DNA of 64,000 nt from Blastochloris tepida (GTDB taxonomy: Bacteria > Pseudomonadota > Alphaproteobacteria > Rhizobiales > Xanthobacteraceae), in NCBI RefSeq assembly GCF_003966715.1, contig NZ_AP018907.1, forward strand, positions 3,212,001 to 3,276,000. The letters run 5' to 3'. Position numbers and translations under genes: made by a program. Position 1 is the first letter of the stretch. Each line of letters starts with the position of its first letter. A model generated the notes under the pieces. The model did no database searches and was not told the origin of the DNA. It saw nothing but the letters and a program-made list of their open reading frames with translations. This document shows, in pieces, positions 51,358 to 59,789 of this stretch.

Positions 51358-51386
51358 CCCCGGCGGGCCTCCCGCCGGGGTTTTTT
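51358..51386 (+). terminator. intrinsic terminator of rpsA
   Basis: CCCCGGCGGG (51358-51367) and CCCGCCGGGG (51371-51380) form a perfect 10-bp stem around CCT, followed by TTTTTT. Confidence 0.92.
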
Positions 51387-51537
51387 CTTGCGCCGAGCCC
51401 TGCCATGGCCGGACCCGGACGTTTCGCGCGGCAAGGGGTGAACGTTCCCGGCCAAACGTATTATATGTGCTCCAACCCGTGTCCCCGGCCGCCCCGGCGG
51501 CCGGGAGCGCCCCTCTCCGCCGCTTCGGGAACGCCGC

Positions 51538-52509
51538 ATGTCGCTTGATGCCGATCTGATTGTCGAACGCCGCCGCCTGCGCCGCTCCCTGACCACGTGG
51601 CGCGTCGCCGCCGTGCTGGCCGCCGCCGCCGCCCTCGGCGCGCTCGCCATCGGGCTCGACGGGCCCGAATTCGTCGAGCGGCGTCAGGCCCACATCGCCC
51701 GCATCCCGATCACCGGCCTCATCCGCGCCGACCGCGAACGCCTCAAGATGATCGAGGAGGTCGCCAAGTCGGGCGCCAAGGCGGTGATCGTGGCGATCGA
51801 CAGCCCCGGCGGCACCGTGACCGGCTCCGACAGCCTGCAGACCGCTATCCGCCGGCTGGCCGAGAAGCGGCCGGTAGTGGCGCTGGTCGAGGGCATGGCG
51901 GCCTCCGGCGCCTATGCTGCGGCGCTGGGCGCCGACGAGATCATCGCCGGCCGCAACAGCATCGTCGGCTCGATCGGCGTGATCGTGCAGTTCCCCAATG
52001 TCAGCGGGCTGCTCGACTCGGTCGGCGTCAAGGTCGAGGAGGTGAAGTCGACCCCGCTCAAGGCGGCGCCGTCCGGCTTCGTGCCGACCTCGCCCGAGGC
52101 GCGTCAGGCGCTGCAGGCGGTGGTCGACGACAGCTATGCCTGGTTCAAGGATCTGGTGAAGACCCGGCGCAGCCTGGATGATTCGCTGGCCCAGACGGTG
52201 GCGAGCGGCCGGGTGTGGACCGGCGCCCAGGCGCTGGAGCTGAAGCTGGTCGACCGGCTGGGCGACCAGGACACGGCGGTGGCGTGGCTCGCCGAGACCC
52301 ACGGCATCGACAAGACCCTGCCGGTGCGCGACTGGCGGGCGGGCCGGGCGGCGACCGACGAGATCCGGCTGTCGACCCGCATCCTCGCTTGGCTGGCGGA
52401 GGCCGCCGGTTTGACGCAGCTGGCGCAAAACCTGCGGACGGAAACACCTGCGCTTTCCACCGCGCTTGACGGTGTTCTGGCGGTTTGGCACCCTCCCGCG
52501 GGTCAGTGA
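51538..52509 (+). CDS. sppA: signal peptide peptidase SppA
   Basis: SppA digests leftover signal peptides at the inner membrane. The 323-residue protein has one N-terminal transmembrane helix (WRVAAVLAAAAALGALAIGL). The S49 protease core follows: IVAIDSPGGTVTGSDSLQ, the catalytic-Ser region EGMAASGAYAAALGADEI, and RNSIVGSIGVIVQFPN. The Lys of the Ser-Lys dyad is probably in VEEVKSTPLKAAPSGF. The length matches the short, single-domain form. It lies upstream of ihfB as in many relatives, with a family B repeat between. Confidence 0.95.
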   Translation: MSLDADLIVERRRLRRSLTTWRVAAVLAAAAALGALAIGLDGPEFVERRQAHIARIPITGLIRADRERLKMIEEVAKSGAKAVIVAIDSPGGTVTGSDSLQTAIRRLAEKRPVVALVEGMAASGAYAAALGADEIIAGRNSIVGSIGVIVQFPNVSGLLDSVGVKVEEVKSTPLKAAPSGFVPTSPEARQALQAVVDDSYAWFKDLVKTRRSLDDSLAQTVASGRVWTGAQALELKLVDRLGDQDTAVAWLAETHGIDKTLPVRDWRAGRAATDEIRLSTRILAWLAEAAGLTQLAQNLRTETPALSTALDGVLAVWHPPAGQ

Positions 52510-52546
52510 GGGTTGAGTTCGTCACGCTGTTTCGGACGCTGGAACG

Positions 52547-52644
52547 TCCGACGATCCGATTGAACCGGGCGGCGCTCCAAGTTATTGAGTTGTCGCATTC
52601 TCTTTCGCAAAGCCAGTTCCCGCTTCTGCGGAGAATGCTCCAGC
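52547..52644. repeat. intergenic repeat family B copy
   Basis: The unit has GATCCGATTGAACC, GGCGCTCCAAG, then GTCGCATTCTCTTTCGCAAA and the inverted TTCTGCGGAGAATGCTCCAG. It aligns base by base with the copy at 63669-63767 over about 98 bases. GCATTC and GAATGC mark the palindromic ends. Related sequences are widespread in Rhizobiales genomes. Confidence 0.75.
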
Positions 52645-52654
52645 GACGGGCCTC

Positions 52655-52936
52655 ATGATCAAATCCGAACTCGTTCAGAAGATTGCCGAAGCCAATCCCC
52701 ATCTCTACCAGCGCGATGTCGAGACCATCGTGAACGCGATTCTCGACGAGGTGACGGCTGCGCTCGCGCGTGGCGACCGGGTGGAGCTGCGCGGGTTCGG
52801 CGCATTCTCGGTGAAATCCCGTCCGGCGCGGGTCGGACGCAATCCGCGGACCGGCGAACACGTGCCGGTCAATGAGAAGTACGTGCCGTTCTTCAAGACC
52901 GGCAAAGAGATGCGCGACCGGCTGAACGCCGACTGA
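52655..52936 (+). CDS. ihfB: integration host factor beta subunit
   Basis: IHF bends DNA for recombination, replication and transcription. The 93-residue HU/IHF-family protein reads [40 protein letters not shown] and [20 protein letters not shown]. The beta-ribbon arm PRTG and the length identify IhfB rather than HU. The start ATG is at 52655. The order sppA-ihfB-lapA-trpF is usual in this group, but here a toxin-antitoxin pair follows lapA. Confidence 0.96.
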   Translation: MIKSELVQKIAEANPHLYQRDVETIVNAILDEVTAALARGDRVELRGFGAFSVKSRPARVGRNPRTGEHVPVNEKYVPFFKTGKEMRDRLNAD

Positions 52937-52958
52937 CCGACGCCGAAGGAGGATCGCG

Positions 52959-53321
52959 GTGCTCAGGAAGCTGCTGTTTCTGGTTCTCGGGCTGCCGCTC
53001 GGGATCGTGCTGGTGGTGTTGTCGGTGGAGAACCGCGCGCCGGTGACGCTAATTCTCGACCCCTTCACCAGTGATGCGGCGACGGCCGCCTACACCGTCT
53101 CGGTGCCGCTCTATCTGCTGCTCCTCGGCACGCTGACCCTCGGCGTCATCATCGGCGGCGTCACGAGCTGGCTCACCACCGGGCGCTGGCGCGGCACCGC
53201 CAAGCGGGCGCGGGCCCACATCCACCAGCTCCAGGCCGAGATCGAGCGGCTGCGCGGCACCTCCGCCGCCCCGACCGAGGCCGTGCCCACCCTGCCGCGT
53301 CCGCGCCGCAACGCTGCCTGA
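52959..53321 (+). CDS. lapA: LapA (DUF1049) family membrane protein
   Basis: LapA-domain proteins are small inner-membrane proteins; in E. coli LapA works with LapB in lipopolysaccharide control. The 120-residue protein has two transmembrane helices (LLFLVLGLPLGIVLVVLSV and LYLLLLGTLTLGVIIGGVTSW) separated by the typical VENRAPVTLILDPF. A cytoplasmic coiled-coil-like tail RARAHIHQLQAEIERLRG follows. The start is GTG with a perfect AAGGAGG at 8 bases. It lies 22 bases after ihfB. Confidence 0.93.
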   Translation: MLRKLLFLVLGLPLGIVLVVLSVENRAPVTLILDPFTSDAATAAYTVSVPLYLLLLGTLTLGVIIGGVTSWLTTGRWRGTAKRARAHIHQLQAEIERLRGTSAAPTEAVPTLPRPRRNAA

Positions 53322-53431
53322 CCGCACGGCTGCGGGTCGATACGGGGGTGCCCGCGACGGGAACGCAGGTGACTGTGCCGGCTTGAGGTGGAATGGCGCA
53401 CCGCGCGGCTTGGTGCCGACGCGGATGACGG

Positions 53432-53461
53432 GGGCTGGCGGGCGGTGGGCTGGCGGGCGGA
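53432..53461 (+). repeat. two tandem 15-bp repeats before the MNT-like gene
   Basis: GGGCTGGCGGGCGGT (53432-53446) is followed directly by GGGCTGGCGGGCGGA (53447-53461). The second unit carries the ribosome-binding site of the gene starting at 53469. It could be an operator for autoregulation of the toxin-antitoxin pair. Confidence 0.65.
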
Positions 53462-53468
53462 GGGTGGC

Positions 53469-53762
53469 ATGAACGTTCCGATCCTCGACCGCTCGACGCT
53501 GCTCAAGCATATCCGCGCCGTCGAGCAGGACCATCCGCTGAAGATCGTCGCGCTTCTGCCGCGGGGTGCCGCCCCGCATGTCGAGGGCGACGATGCCGTC
53601 GATTTCCTGGCGGAGAAGCGGGAAGGTCTGTCGCTGCTCGGCCTGACCAGCGCCGAGCTCGACCTTGCCGCCCGTCTCGGGCGCCCGGTCGGCATCGTGC
53701 TGGCGAGCGAACTCAGCGGCACCGAGAAGGCGCGGGTCGAAAGGTCCGCGAGACCCTTATGA
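53469..53762 (+). CDS. mntA: MNT-type nucleotidyltransferase antitoxin with degenerate active site
   Basis: The 97-residue protein is placed as the antitoxin partner of the HepT gene it overlaps (ATGA at 53759-53762). It has the MNT-like layout: an N-terminal helix, KIVALLPRGAAPHVEGDDAV with DFLAEK, then SLLGLTSAELDLAARLGRPV. In active MNT proteins the first stretch reads FGSRARG...DSDID. Here the GS pair is replaced by PR, the second Gly by Pro and the first Asp of the DxD pair by Ala. Catalysis (AMP transfer to the toxin) therefore looks lost. GGAGGG precedes the ATG at 53469. The assignment rests on context plus the residual pattern. Confidence 0.75.
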   Translation: MNVPILDRSTLLKHIRAVEQDHPLKIVALLPRGAAPHVEGDDAVDFLAEKREGLSLLGLTSAELDLAARLGRPVGIVLASELSGTEKARVERSARPL

Positions 53763-54103
53763 GCGGCCGCACGACCGTCGACTTTCTGACCGACGCGCGA
53801 GACCACTGCCTCATGCTGGCCGACCGGGCGCGCGACGTGGCACCGGCCGCCTTTGCCGTCGACGAGGTGCGCCTGCAGTCGGCGATCTATTGCGTGCTGG
53901 TGATCGGCGAAGCGATGAACCGTGTCCCGAAGGAAGTCCGCACGCTGGTGCCCGAGGTCGCCTGGGAGCCGGCGATCGCCATGCGCAACCGCCTTGTCCA
54001 CGCCTATTGGCTGGCCGATCCGGAGATCGTGTTCCGCGTCGCCGCCGACGATGCGCCGAAACTGGCCGGACAACTCGACCGTCTGATCCTTCGCCTGAGC
54101 TGA
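53759..54103 (+). CDS. hepT: HepT-like (DUF86) ribonuclease toxin
   Basis: HepT toxins are HEPN-domain ribonucleases; known ones are neutralised by AMPylation of a Tyr by the MNT partner. The 114-residue protein is alpha-helical, with FLTDARDHCLMLADRARDV, LQSAIYCVLVIGEAMNRVPK and the catalytic RX4HXY motif in MRNRLVHAYWLADPEIVF, which is intact (Arg, His and Tyr present). It overlaps the upstream gene by 4 bases and ends 6 bases before trpF, so it is embedded in the lapA-trp transcription unit. The location between lapA and trpF is not the usual order, so insertion is inferred. Confidence 0.9.
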   Translation: MSGRTTVDFLTDARDHCLMLADRARDVAPAAFAVDEVRLQSAIYCVLVIGEAMNRVPKEVRTLVPEVAWEPAIAMRNRLVHAYWLADPEIVFRVAADDAPKLAGQLDRLILRLS

Positions 54104-54109
54104 GCGCCG

Positions 54110-54786
54110 ATGACCCTGCTCGTCAAGATTTGCGGGCTCACCACCCCGCCCACGCTCGAGGCGGCGCTGGAGGCCGGCGCCGACATGGTCGGGCTGGTGT
54201 TCTTCGCCAGGAGCCCGCGCCACGTCTCGCTCGACGCCGCGGCGGGGCTTGCGGCGCAGGCCCGCGGCCGGGCGCGAATCGTGGCGCTGACGGTCGATGC
54301 CGACGACGCGACGATCGAGGCGATCGCCAAACTGGTCGAGCCCGACCTCTTCCAGCTCCATGGCCGCGAAATCCCGGCGCGCGTGGCGGACGTCCGCGCC
54401 CGCTGCGGCCGGCCGGTGATCAAGGCGCTGCCGATCGCCGTGCGCGACGACCTCGCGCCGGTCGAATCCTTCGCCGAGGTCGCCGACATGCTGCTGTTCG
54501 ATGCCAAGCCCGCCCCCGGCGCGGCGCTGCCGGGCGGCAACGGCCTCGCCTTCGACCATACGCTGGTGGCCGGCCTTGACCCCGGCGTGCCGGTCATGCT
54601 GTCTGGCGGCCTTGATCCCGCAACGGTGGCGCAGGCGATCGGCCTTGTCCGGCCCGCCGCGGTCGACGTCTCCTCGGGGGTCGAACGGGCGCCGGGCGAC
54701 AAGGACCCGGCGAAAATCCGCGCCTTTGTCGCGGCGGCGCGGGCCGCGGATGCGGCAGCGCGCGAGATTCGAGAGGAGCCACCGCT

Positions 54787-54790
<4 letters not shown>
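54110..54790 (+). CDS. trpF: phosphoribosylanthranilate isomerase
   Basis: TrpF performs the third step of tryptophan synthesis. The 226-residue TIM barrel starts [20 protein letters not shown] (catalytic Cys in KICG), then [52 protein letters not shown] (catalytic Asp) and the phosphate loop [16 protein letters not shown]. It starts 6 bases after the HepT toxin gene and overlaps trpB by 4 bases (GTGA). Confidence 0.97.
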
Positions 54791-56003
<1,213 letters not shown>

Positions 56004-56004
<1 letters not shown>

Positions 56005-56837
56005 TGACCGCCCGCCTCGACGCCAAATTCGCCGCGTTGGCCCAGGAAGGCCGTGCCGGCCTCGTGACCTTCCTCACCGCCGGCGATCCCGACCCGGCCA
56101 CCACGCTGGCGCTCCTGAAGGGCCTGCCGGCGGCCGGCGCCGACGTGATCGAGCTCGGCATGCCGTTCTCCGACCCGATGGCCGACGGTCCGGCGATCCA
56201 GTGGGCCTCGATGCGGGCGCTGAAGGCCGGCCAGACGCTGGCGAAGACGCTCGACCTCGTGCGCGCCTTCCGCGCAAGCGATGCCACCACGCCGCTGGTG
56301 CTGATGGGCTACTACAATCCGATCTATGTCTATGGCGTCGAGCGCTTCCTGGATGAGGCGAAGGCGGCCGGCGTCGACGGGCTGATCGTGGTCGACCTGC
56401 CGCCGGAGGAGGACGACGAACTCTGCCTGCCGGCGCTGAAGGCGGGGCTCGCCTTCATCCGGCTCGCCACCCCCACCACCGACGATCACCGCCTGCCCAA
56501 GGTGCTCGCGAATACCGCCGGATTCGTCTATTACGTCTCGATCACCGGCGTCACCGGCACCGTGACGCCCGATTTCGACAAGGTCGGCTCGGCCGTCGCC
56601 CGCCTGAAGCGCCACACCGCGCTGCCGGTTGCGGTCGGCTTCGGCGTCAAGACCGCCGCCCACGCCGCCGCGGTGGCGAAGGGCGCCGATGCGGTGGTGG
56701 TCGGCTCGGCGCTGGTCGAGGCGCTGCGCACCTCGCTCGATGCCGAGGGCCGCGCCACCGAGAAGACCGTGCCGGCCGTGCTCGGCCTCGCCGAGGATCT
56801 CGCCGCTGGCGTGCGCGCCGCCGCCAAGGCGGCTTGA
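56004..56837 (+). CDS. trpA: tryptophan synthase alpha subunit
   Basis: TrpA cleaves indole-glycerol phosphate to release indole for TrpB. The 277-residue TIM barrel shows [20 protein letters not shown], the catalytic Glu in [34 protein letters not shown], and the phosphate site [13 protein letters not shown] and VVVGSALVE. The ATG at 56004 overlaps the trpB stop (TGATG); a GTG one codon earlier is also possible. It is followed by accD after 11 bases. Confidence 0.97.
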
Positions 56838-56848
56838 AAGGACCGGCC

Positions 56849-57808
56849 ATGAACTGGATTTCGACGACGCTGCGACCCAAGATTCGCACGCTGTTCAAGA
56901 CCGAGACGCCGGAAAATCTCTGGATCAAGTGCCCGGAAACCGGGCAGATGGTGTTCCACCGCGACCTCGAAGCCAACCAGTACGTGGTGCCCGGCTCGAA
57001 CTACCACATGCGGATGGGCGCCACCCAGCGGCTGAAGTCGATCTTCGACAACGCCACCTGGTTCGACGTGCCGCTGCCGGAGGCGCCGGTCGATCCGCTG
57101 AAGTTCCGCGACGAGAAGCGCTACATCGACCGCCTCAAGGACGCCCGCGCCAAGACCGGCATGCAGGATGCCGTGAAGCTCGGCTTCGGCAAGCTGGAAG
57201 GCCTGCCGGTGGTGATCGGCGTGCAGGACTTCAGCTTCATGGGCGGCTCGCTCGGCATGGCGGCCGGCGAGGCGATCATCAAGGGGCTCGACACCGCGCT
57301 GGAGAAGGGCACGCCCTTCATCCTGTTCGCCGCGTCCGGTGGCGCCCGCATGCAGGAGGGCATCCTGTCGCTGATGCAGATGCCGCGCACCACCGTGGCG
57401 GTGCAGCGCCTGCGCGACGCCAAGAAGCCCTACATCGTGGTGCTGACCAACCCGACCACCGGCGGCGTCACCGCCTCCTACGCCATGCTGGGCGACGTCC
57501 AAATCGCCGAGCCCGGAGCGCTGATCGGCTTCGCCGGCCCGCGCGTCATCGAGCAGACCATCCGCGAGAAGCTGCCGGAGGGCTTCCAGCGCGCCGAATA
57601 TCTGCGCGCCCACGGCATGATCGACATGGTGGTGCACCGCCACGACATGCGCGCCACTCTGGCCCGGCTGTGCCACCTGCTCACCAAGACGCCGCGGCCG
57701 GAACCGCCGGCGCCGCCGGCCCCCGCGCCGGTGCAGGACGCGGCACCGCCGGAGCCCGAGGCACCGCCCGCCGCCGAGCCGGCCCCGGCCGAAACCCCGG
57801 CGGGGTGA
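56849..57808 (+). CDS. accD: acetyl-CoA carboxylase carboxyltransferase beta subunit
   Basis: AccD with AccA transfers carboxyl from biotin to acetyl-CoA in fatty-acid synthesis. The 319-residue protein has [20 protein letters not shown] at the N-terminus, where E. coli AccD has a four-Cys zinc ribbon; only one Cys is left here. The carboxyltransferase core is intact: [57 protein letters not shown] and [20 protein letters not shown]. The C-terminal 40 residues are a Pro/Ala/Glu tail. I chose the ATG at 56849; a TTG at 56834 overlapping trpA is the alternative. In many relatives folC follows, but here a cassette does. Confidence 0.97.
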   Translation: MNWISTTLRPKIRTLFKTETPENLWIKCPETGQMVFHRDLEANQYVVPGSNYHMRMGATQRLKSIFDNATWFDVPLPEAPVDPLKFRDEKRYIDRLKDARAKTGMQDAVKLGFGKLEGLPVVIGVQDFSFMGGSLGMAAGEAIIKGLDTALEKGTPFILFAASGGARMQEGILSLMQMPRTTVAVQRLRDAKKPYIVVLTNPTTGGVTASYAMLGDVQIAEPGALIGFAGPRVIEQTIREKLPEGFQRAEYLRAHGMIDMVVHRHDMRATLARLCHLLTKTPRPEPPAPPAPAPVQDAAPPEPEAPPAAEPAPAETPAG

Positions 57809-57849
57809 GACGGGGCGACCGGCAGTTGCAGCTTGACGGGAAGCATCCA

Positions 57850-57876
57850 CCGAGAGCGGGCGATTGCGGCTCTCGG
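57850..57876. promoter_or_regulatory. inverted repeat upstream of the ATPase-PIN cassette
   Basis: CCGAGAGC (57850-57857) and GCTCTCGG (57869-57876) are exact inverted repeats with an 11-base spacer. They lie 24 bases before the ATPase start codon. They may end the accD transcript or act as an operator for the cassette. TTGACG (from 57833) upstream is a possible -35 box. Confidence 0.5.
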
Positions 57877-57900
57877 AAGGGGTGTGGCATGATTTGATCT

Positions 57901-59256
57901 ATGTTGGCTCGCCTGCGATTTACCAACTTCAAGACTTGGGCCGAGGCGGATTTGCCGCTTGGCAACGTCACGGGGCTGTTCGGCACCAATTCCTCGGGCA
58001 AGACCAGCATTCTGCAGTTCCTGCTGATGCTGAAGCAGACCAAGCAGGCCACCGACCGCGCAATTTCGCTGGAGCTGAACGGCCCGCTCGTTCAGCTCGG
58101 AACCATCAAGGACGCCATTCACCAGCACGACGAAGACAAGGCGGTCGAATTCTCGATTGGATTCGAATTGAAATCCGAACTGGCGCTTCAGGATGTGCGC
58201 GGAAGTCGAAGCACCGACCTCGTCAAATCCAAGTCACTTGAAATCCGAAGCGAGGTCATCGTTCAACAGATGGCCCCGCTGGCCAAGCGTTTGACCTATT
58301 GCCTTGGGACTGCAGAATTCTCGCTGCTGCCGCGACCAGGAAGCGACGGTAAGTTTGAGCTTGCAGCCGCAGGTGTTCCCGATTTCGAGTTTGTCCGAAC
58401 CCTTGGTCGCCCGTGGGCACTGCCCGGGCCCGTCAAGACCTATGCGTTCCCGGACCAGGCCCGAACCTACTTTCAAAACGCCAGTTTTCTGTCGGAACTT
58501 GAAGCGGCCTACGAGGCTGAGATGGACCGGATTTTCTATCTCGGTCCTTTAAGAAATTACCCCCAGCGTGATTATCTTTGGGCACGCTCACGTCCCAGCG
58601 ATGTCGGCCTACGTGGGGAGAAGGCGATTGATGCCATTCTCGCCGCAACGGAAGCCAACGAGACCCGAAACCTCAAGCCGAAAGCTCATCTGAAATCATT
58701 CCAAGAGATGATTGCTTATTGGCTTCGCGAGATGGGCCTCATCCACGCCTTCAAGGTCGAGGAAATCGCTCCGGGATCGAACCGCTGGCAGGCTCGGGTG
58801 ACGACAAGACCCGGAGGCACCCAGGTTCTGCTCACCGACGTCGGCTTCGGTGTATCGCAGGTGCTGCCGGTCATCACCCTGCTCTACTACGTGCCCGAGG
58901 GTTCGACTGTCATTCTGGAGCAGCCGGAAATCCATCTGCATCCGCTGGCCCAGGCTGAACTGGCCGACGTCATCCTCAATGTTGCCACTCACCGCCGAGT
59001 GCAGGTCATTGTCGAAAGCCATTCGGAGCACCTGCTGCTGCGACTGCAGCGGCGGATTGCGGAGGAAAAGGCGTCGGCCAAAGACGTGAAACTCTATTTC
59101 TGCCGCGCTGAGAAGGAGCGCTCCATTGCCGAGCCGCTCAACCTCGACATGCTCGGCAACATCCTGAACTGGCCAGACAAGTTCATGGGCGACGCGTTCA
59201 CCGAGACTGCCCAGGCCGAGCTTGCACGGCTGAAACGGATGAAAGCCGCGGAATGA
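57901..59256 (+). CDS. SMC/ABC-type AAA ATPase (DUF3696-like), candidate defence ATPase
   Basis: The 451-residue protein is an AAA_15/21-type ATPase of the SMC/OLD branch. It starts ARLRFTNFKTW and has Walker A GTNSSGKTS (28-36), the ABC-like signature TDVGFGVSQVLPV (312-324), Walker B STVILEQPEIHLHP (335-348) with LAQAEL after it, and the H-switch VIVESHSEHLLLRLQ (369-383). The C-terminal region with KLYFCRAEKE resembles DUF3696. No long coiled coil, TOPRIM or HNH domain is fused. Its stop overlaps the PIN gene start (ATGA). Base composition and codon use are clearly less GC-rich than in accD or radA, which suggests transfer. ATPase-nuclease pairs of this kind (Septu, Gabija, PARIS) are antiviral; the same role is inferred here. 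Confidence 0.88.
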   Translation: MLARLRFTNFKTWAEADLPLGNVTGLFGTNSSGKTSILQFLLMLKQTKQATDRAISLELNGPLVQLGTIKDAIHQHDEDKAVEFSIGFELKSELALQDVRGSRSTDLVKSKSLEIRSEVIVQQMAPLAKRLTYCLGTAEFSLLPRPGSDGKFELAAAGVPDFEFVRTLGRPWALPGPVKTYAFPDQARTYFQNASFLSELEAAYEAEMDRIFYLGPLRNYPQRDYLWARSRPSDVGLRGEKAIDAILAATEANETRNLKPKAHLKSFQEMIAYWLREMGLIHAFKVEEIAPGSNRWQARVTTRPGGTQVLLTDVGFGVSQVLPVITLLYYVPEGSTVILEQPEIHLHPLAQAELADVILNVATHRRVQVIVESHSEHLLLRLQRRIAEEKASAKDVKLYFCRAEKERSIAEPLNLDMLGNILNWPDKFMGDAFTETAQAELARLKRMKAAE

Positions 59257-59789
59257 CCCGTTGCGTCGTCGACACCAATGTTCCGATCGTCGCCAATGGA
59301 CGAGCGGATGAAGGTAGCTCCCTGCCATCGATCGACTGCCGACAGGCGGCCGTTGAATTCCTCATCAAGCTTCGTGCAACCGGGCGAGTTGTTCTCGACC
59401 TTGCCGGGGAAATCCAATCTGAATATCGCCACAAGCTCTTGCCCAGTGGCCAGCCCGGCGTTGGGGATCGGTTTTACCAGATCGTTCTCAGCAGCGACCC
59501 ACGCTTGGTGGAATTCATTCCTTTGCCAAAGACGCCCAATGGCAATTATGCTGATTTTCCGGCGGACCCAAGACTTGAAAGATTCGATCCGTCCGACCGC
59601 AAGTTCGCGGCCTTGAGTCGCCGGGAGCAGATTCCCGTCATCAACGCCACCGATTCCGACTGGCTGGAGCACCGGGAAGCTTTGACTGCCAATGGCATCG
59701 AGATCCGCTTTCTGTGCGGATGCGAGCCATCGACATGGTTCGAGCGTCCGGCCAATAGACGCCGGAAGTCATCGAACCGGCGTCGCTGA
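59253..59789 (+). CDS. PIN-domain nuclease-like protein, partner of the ATPase
   Basis: The 178-residue protein begins RCVVDTNVPIVAN, with the first PIN acidic residue at Asp7. The second acidic position fits Glu53 in DLAGEIQSEYRHKL, the third Asp115 in FDPSDRKFAALS, and the last ones Asp134/Asp136 in VINATDSDWLEH. So the metal-binding set looks complete. The C-terminus has two Cys in FLCGCEPSTW and an Arg-rich end (RPANRRRKSSNRRR) that could bind nucleic acid. It overlaps the ATPase by 4 bases and its stop overlaps the radA start by one base. PIN proteins often cut RNA. A VapC toxin is an alternative reading, but no small antitoxin is adjacent. Confidence 0.78.
   Translation: MTRCVVDTNVPIVANGRADEGSSLPSIDCRQAAVEFLIKLRATGRVVLDLAGEIQSEYRHKLLPSGQPGVGDRFYQIVLSSDPRLVEFIPLPKTPNGNYADFPADPRLERFDPSDRKFAALSRREQIPVINATDSDWLEHREALTANGIEIRFLCGCEPSTWFERPANRRRKSSNRRR

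Noticed and set aside
49618..52491. Long minus-strand frame antisense to rpsA and sppA
   Set aside because: Shadow frame. The six S1 repeats on the other strand also make its repetitive look spurious.
53388..53468. Longer start for the MNT-like gene at 53388
   Set aside because: The extra 27 residues translate the tandem DNA repeat and a low-complexity stretch; the ATG at 53469 has a good ribosome-binding site.
59253..59789. Reading the PIN gene as a VapC toxin of a VapBC pair
   Set aside because: No small AbrB/RHH/Phd-type antitoxin precedes it. The upstream overlapping gene is a 451-aa ATPase, and 178 aa is long for VapC.
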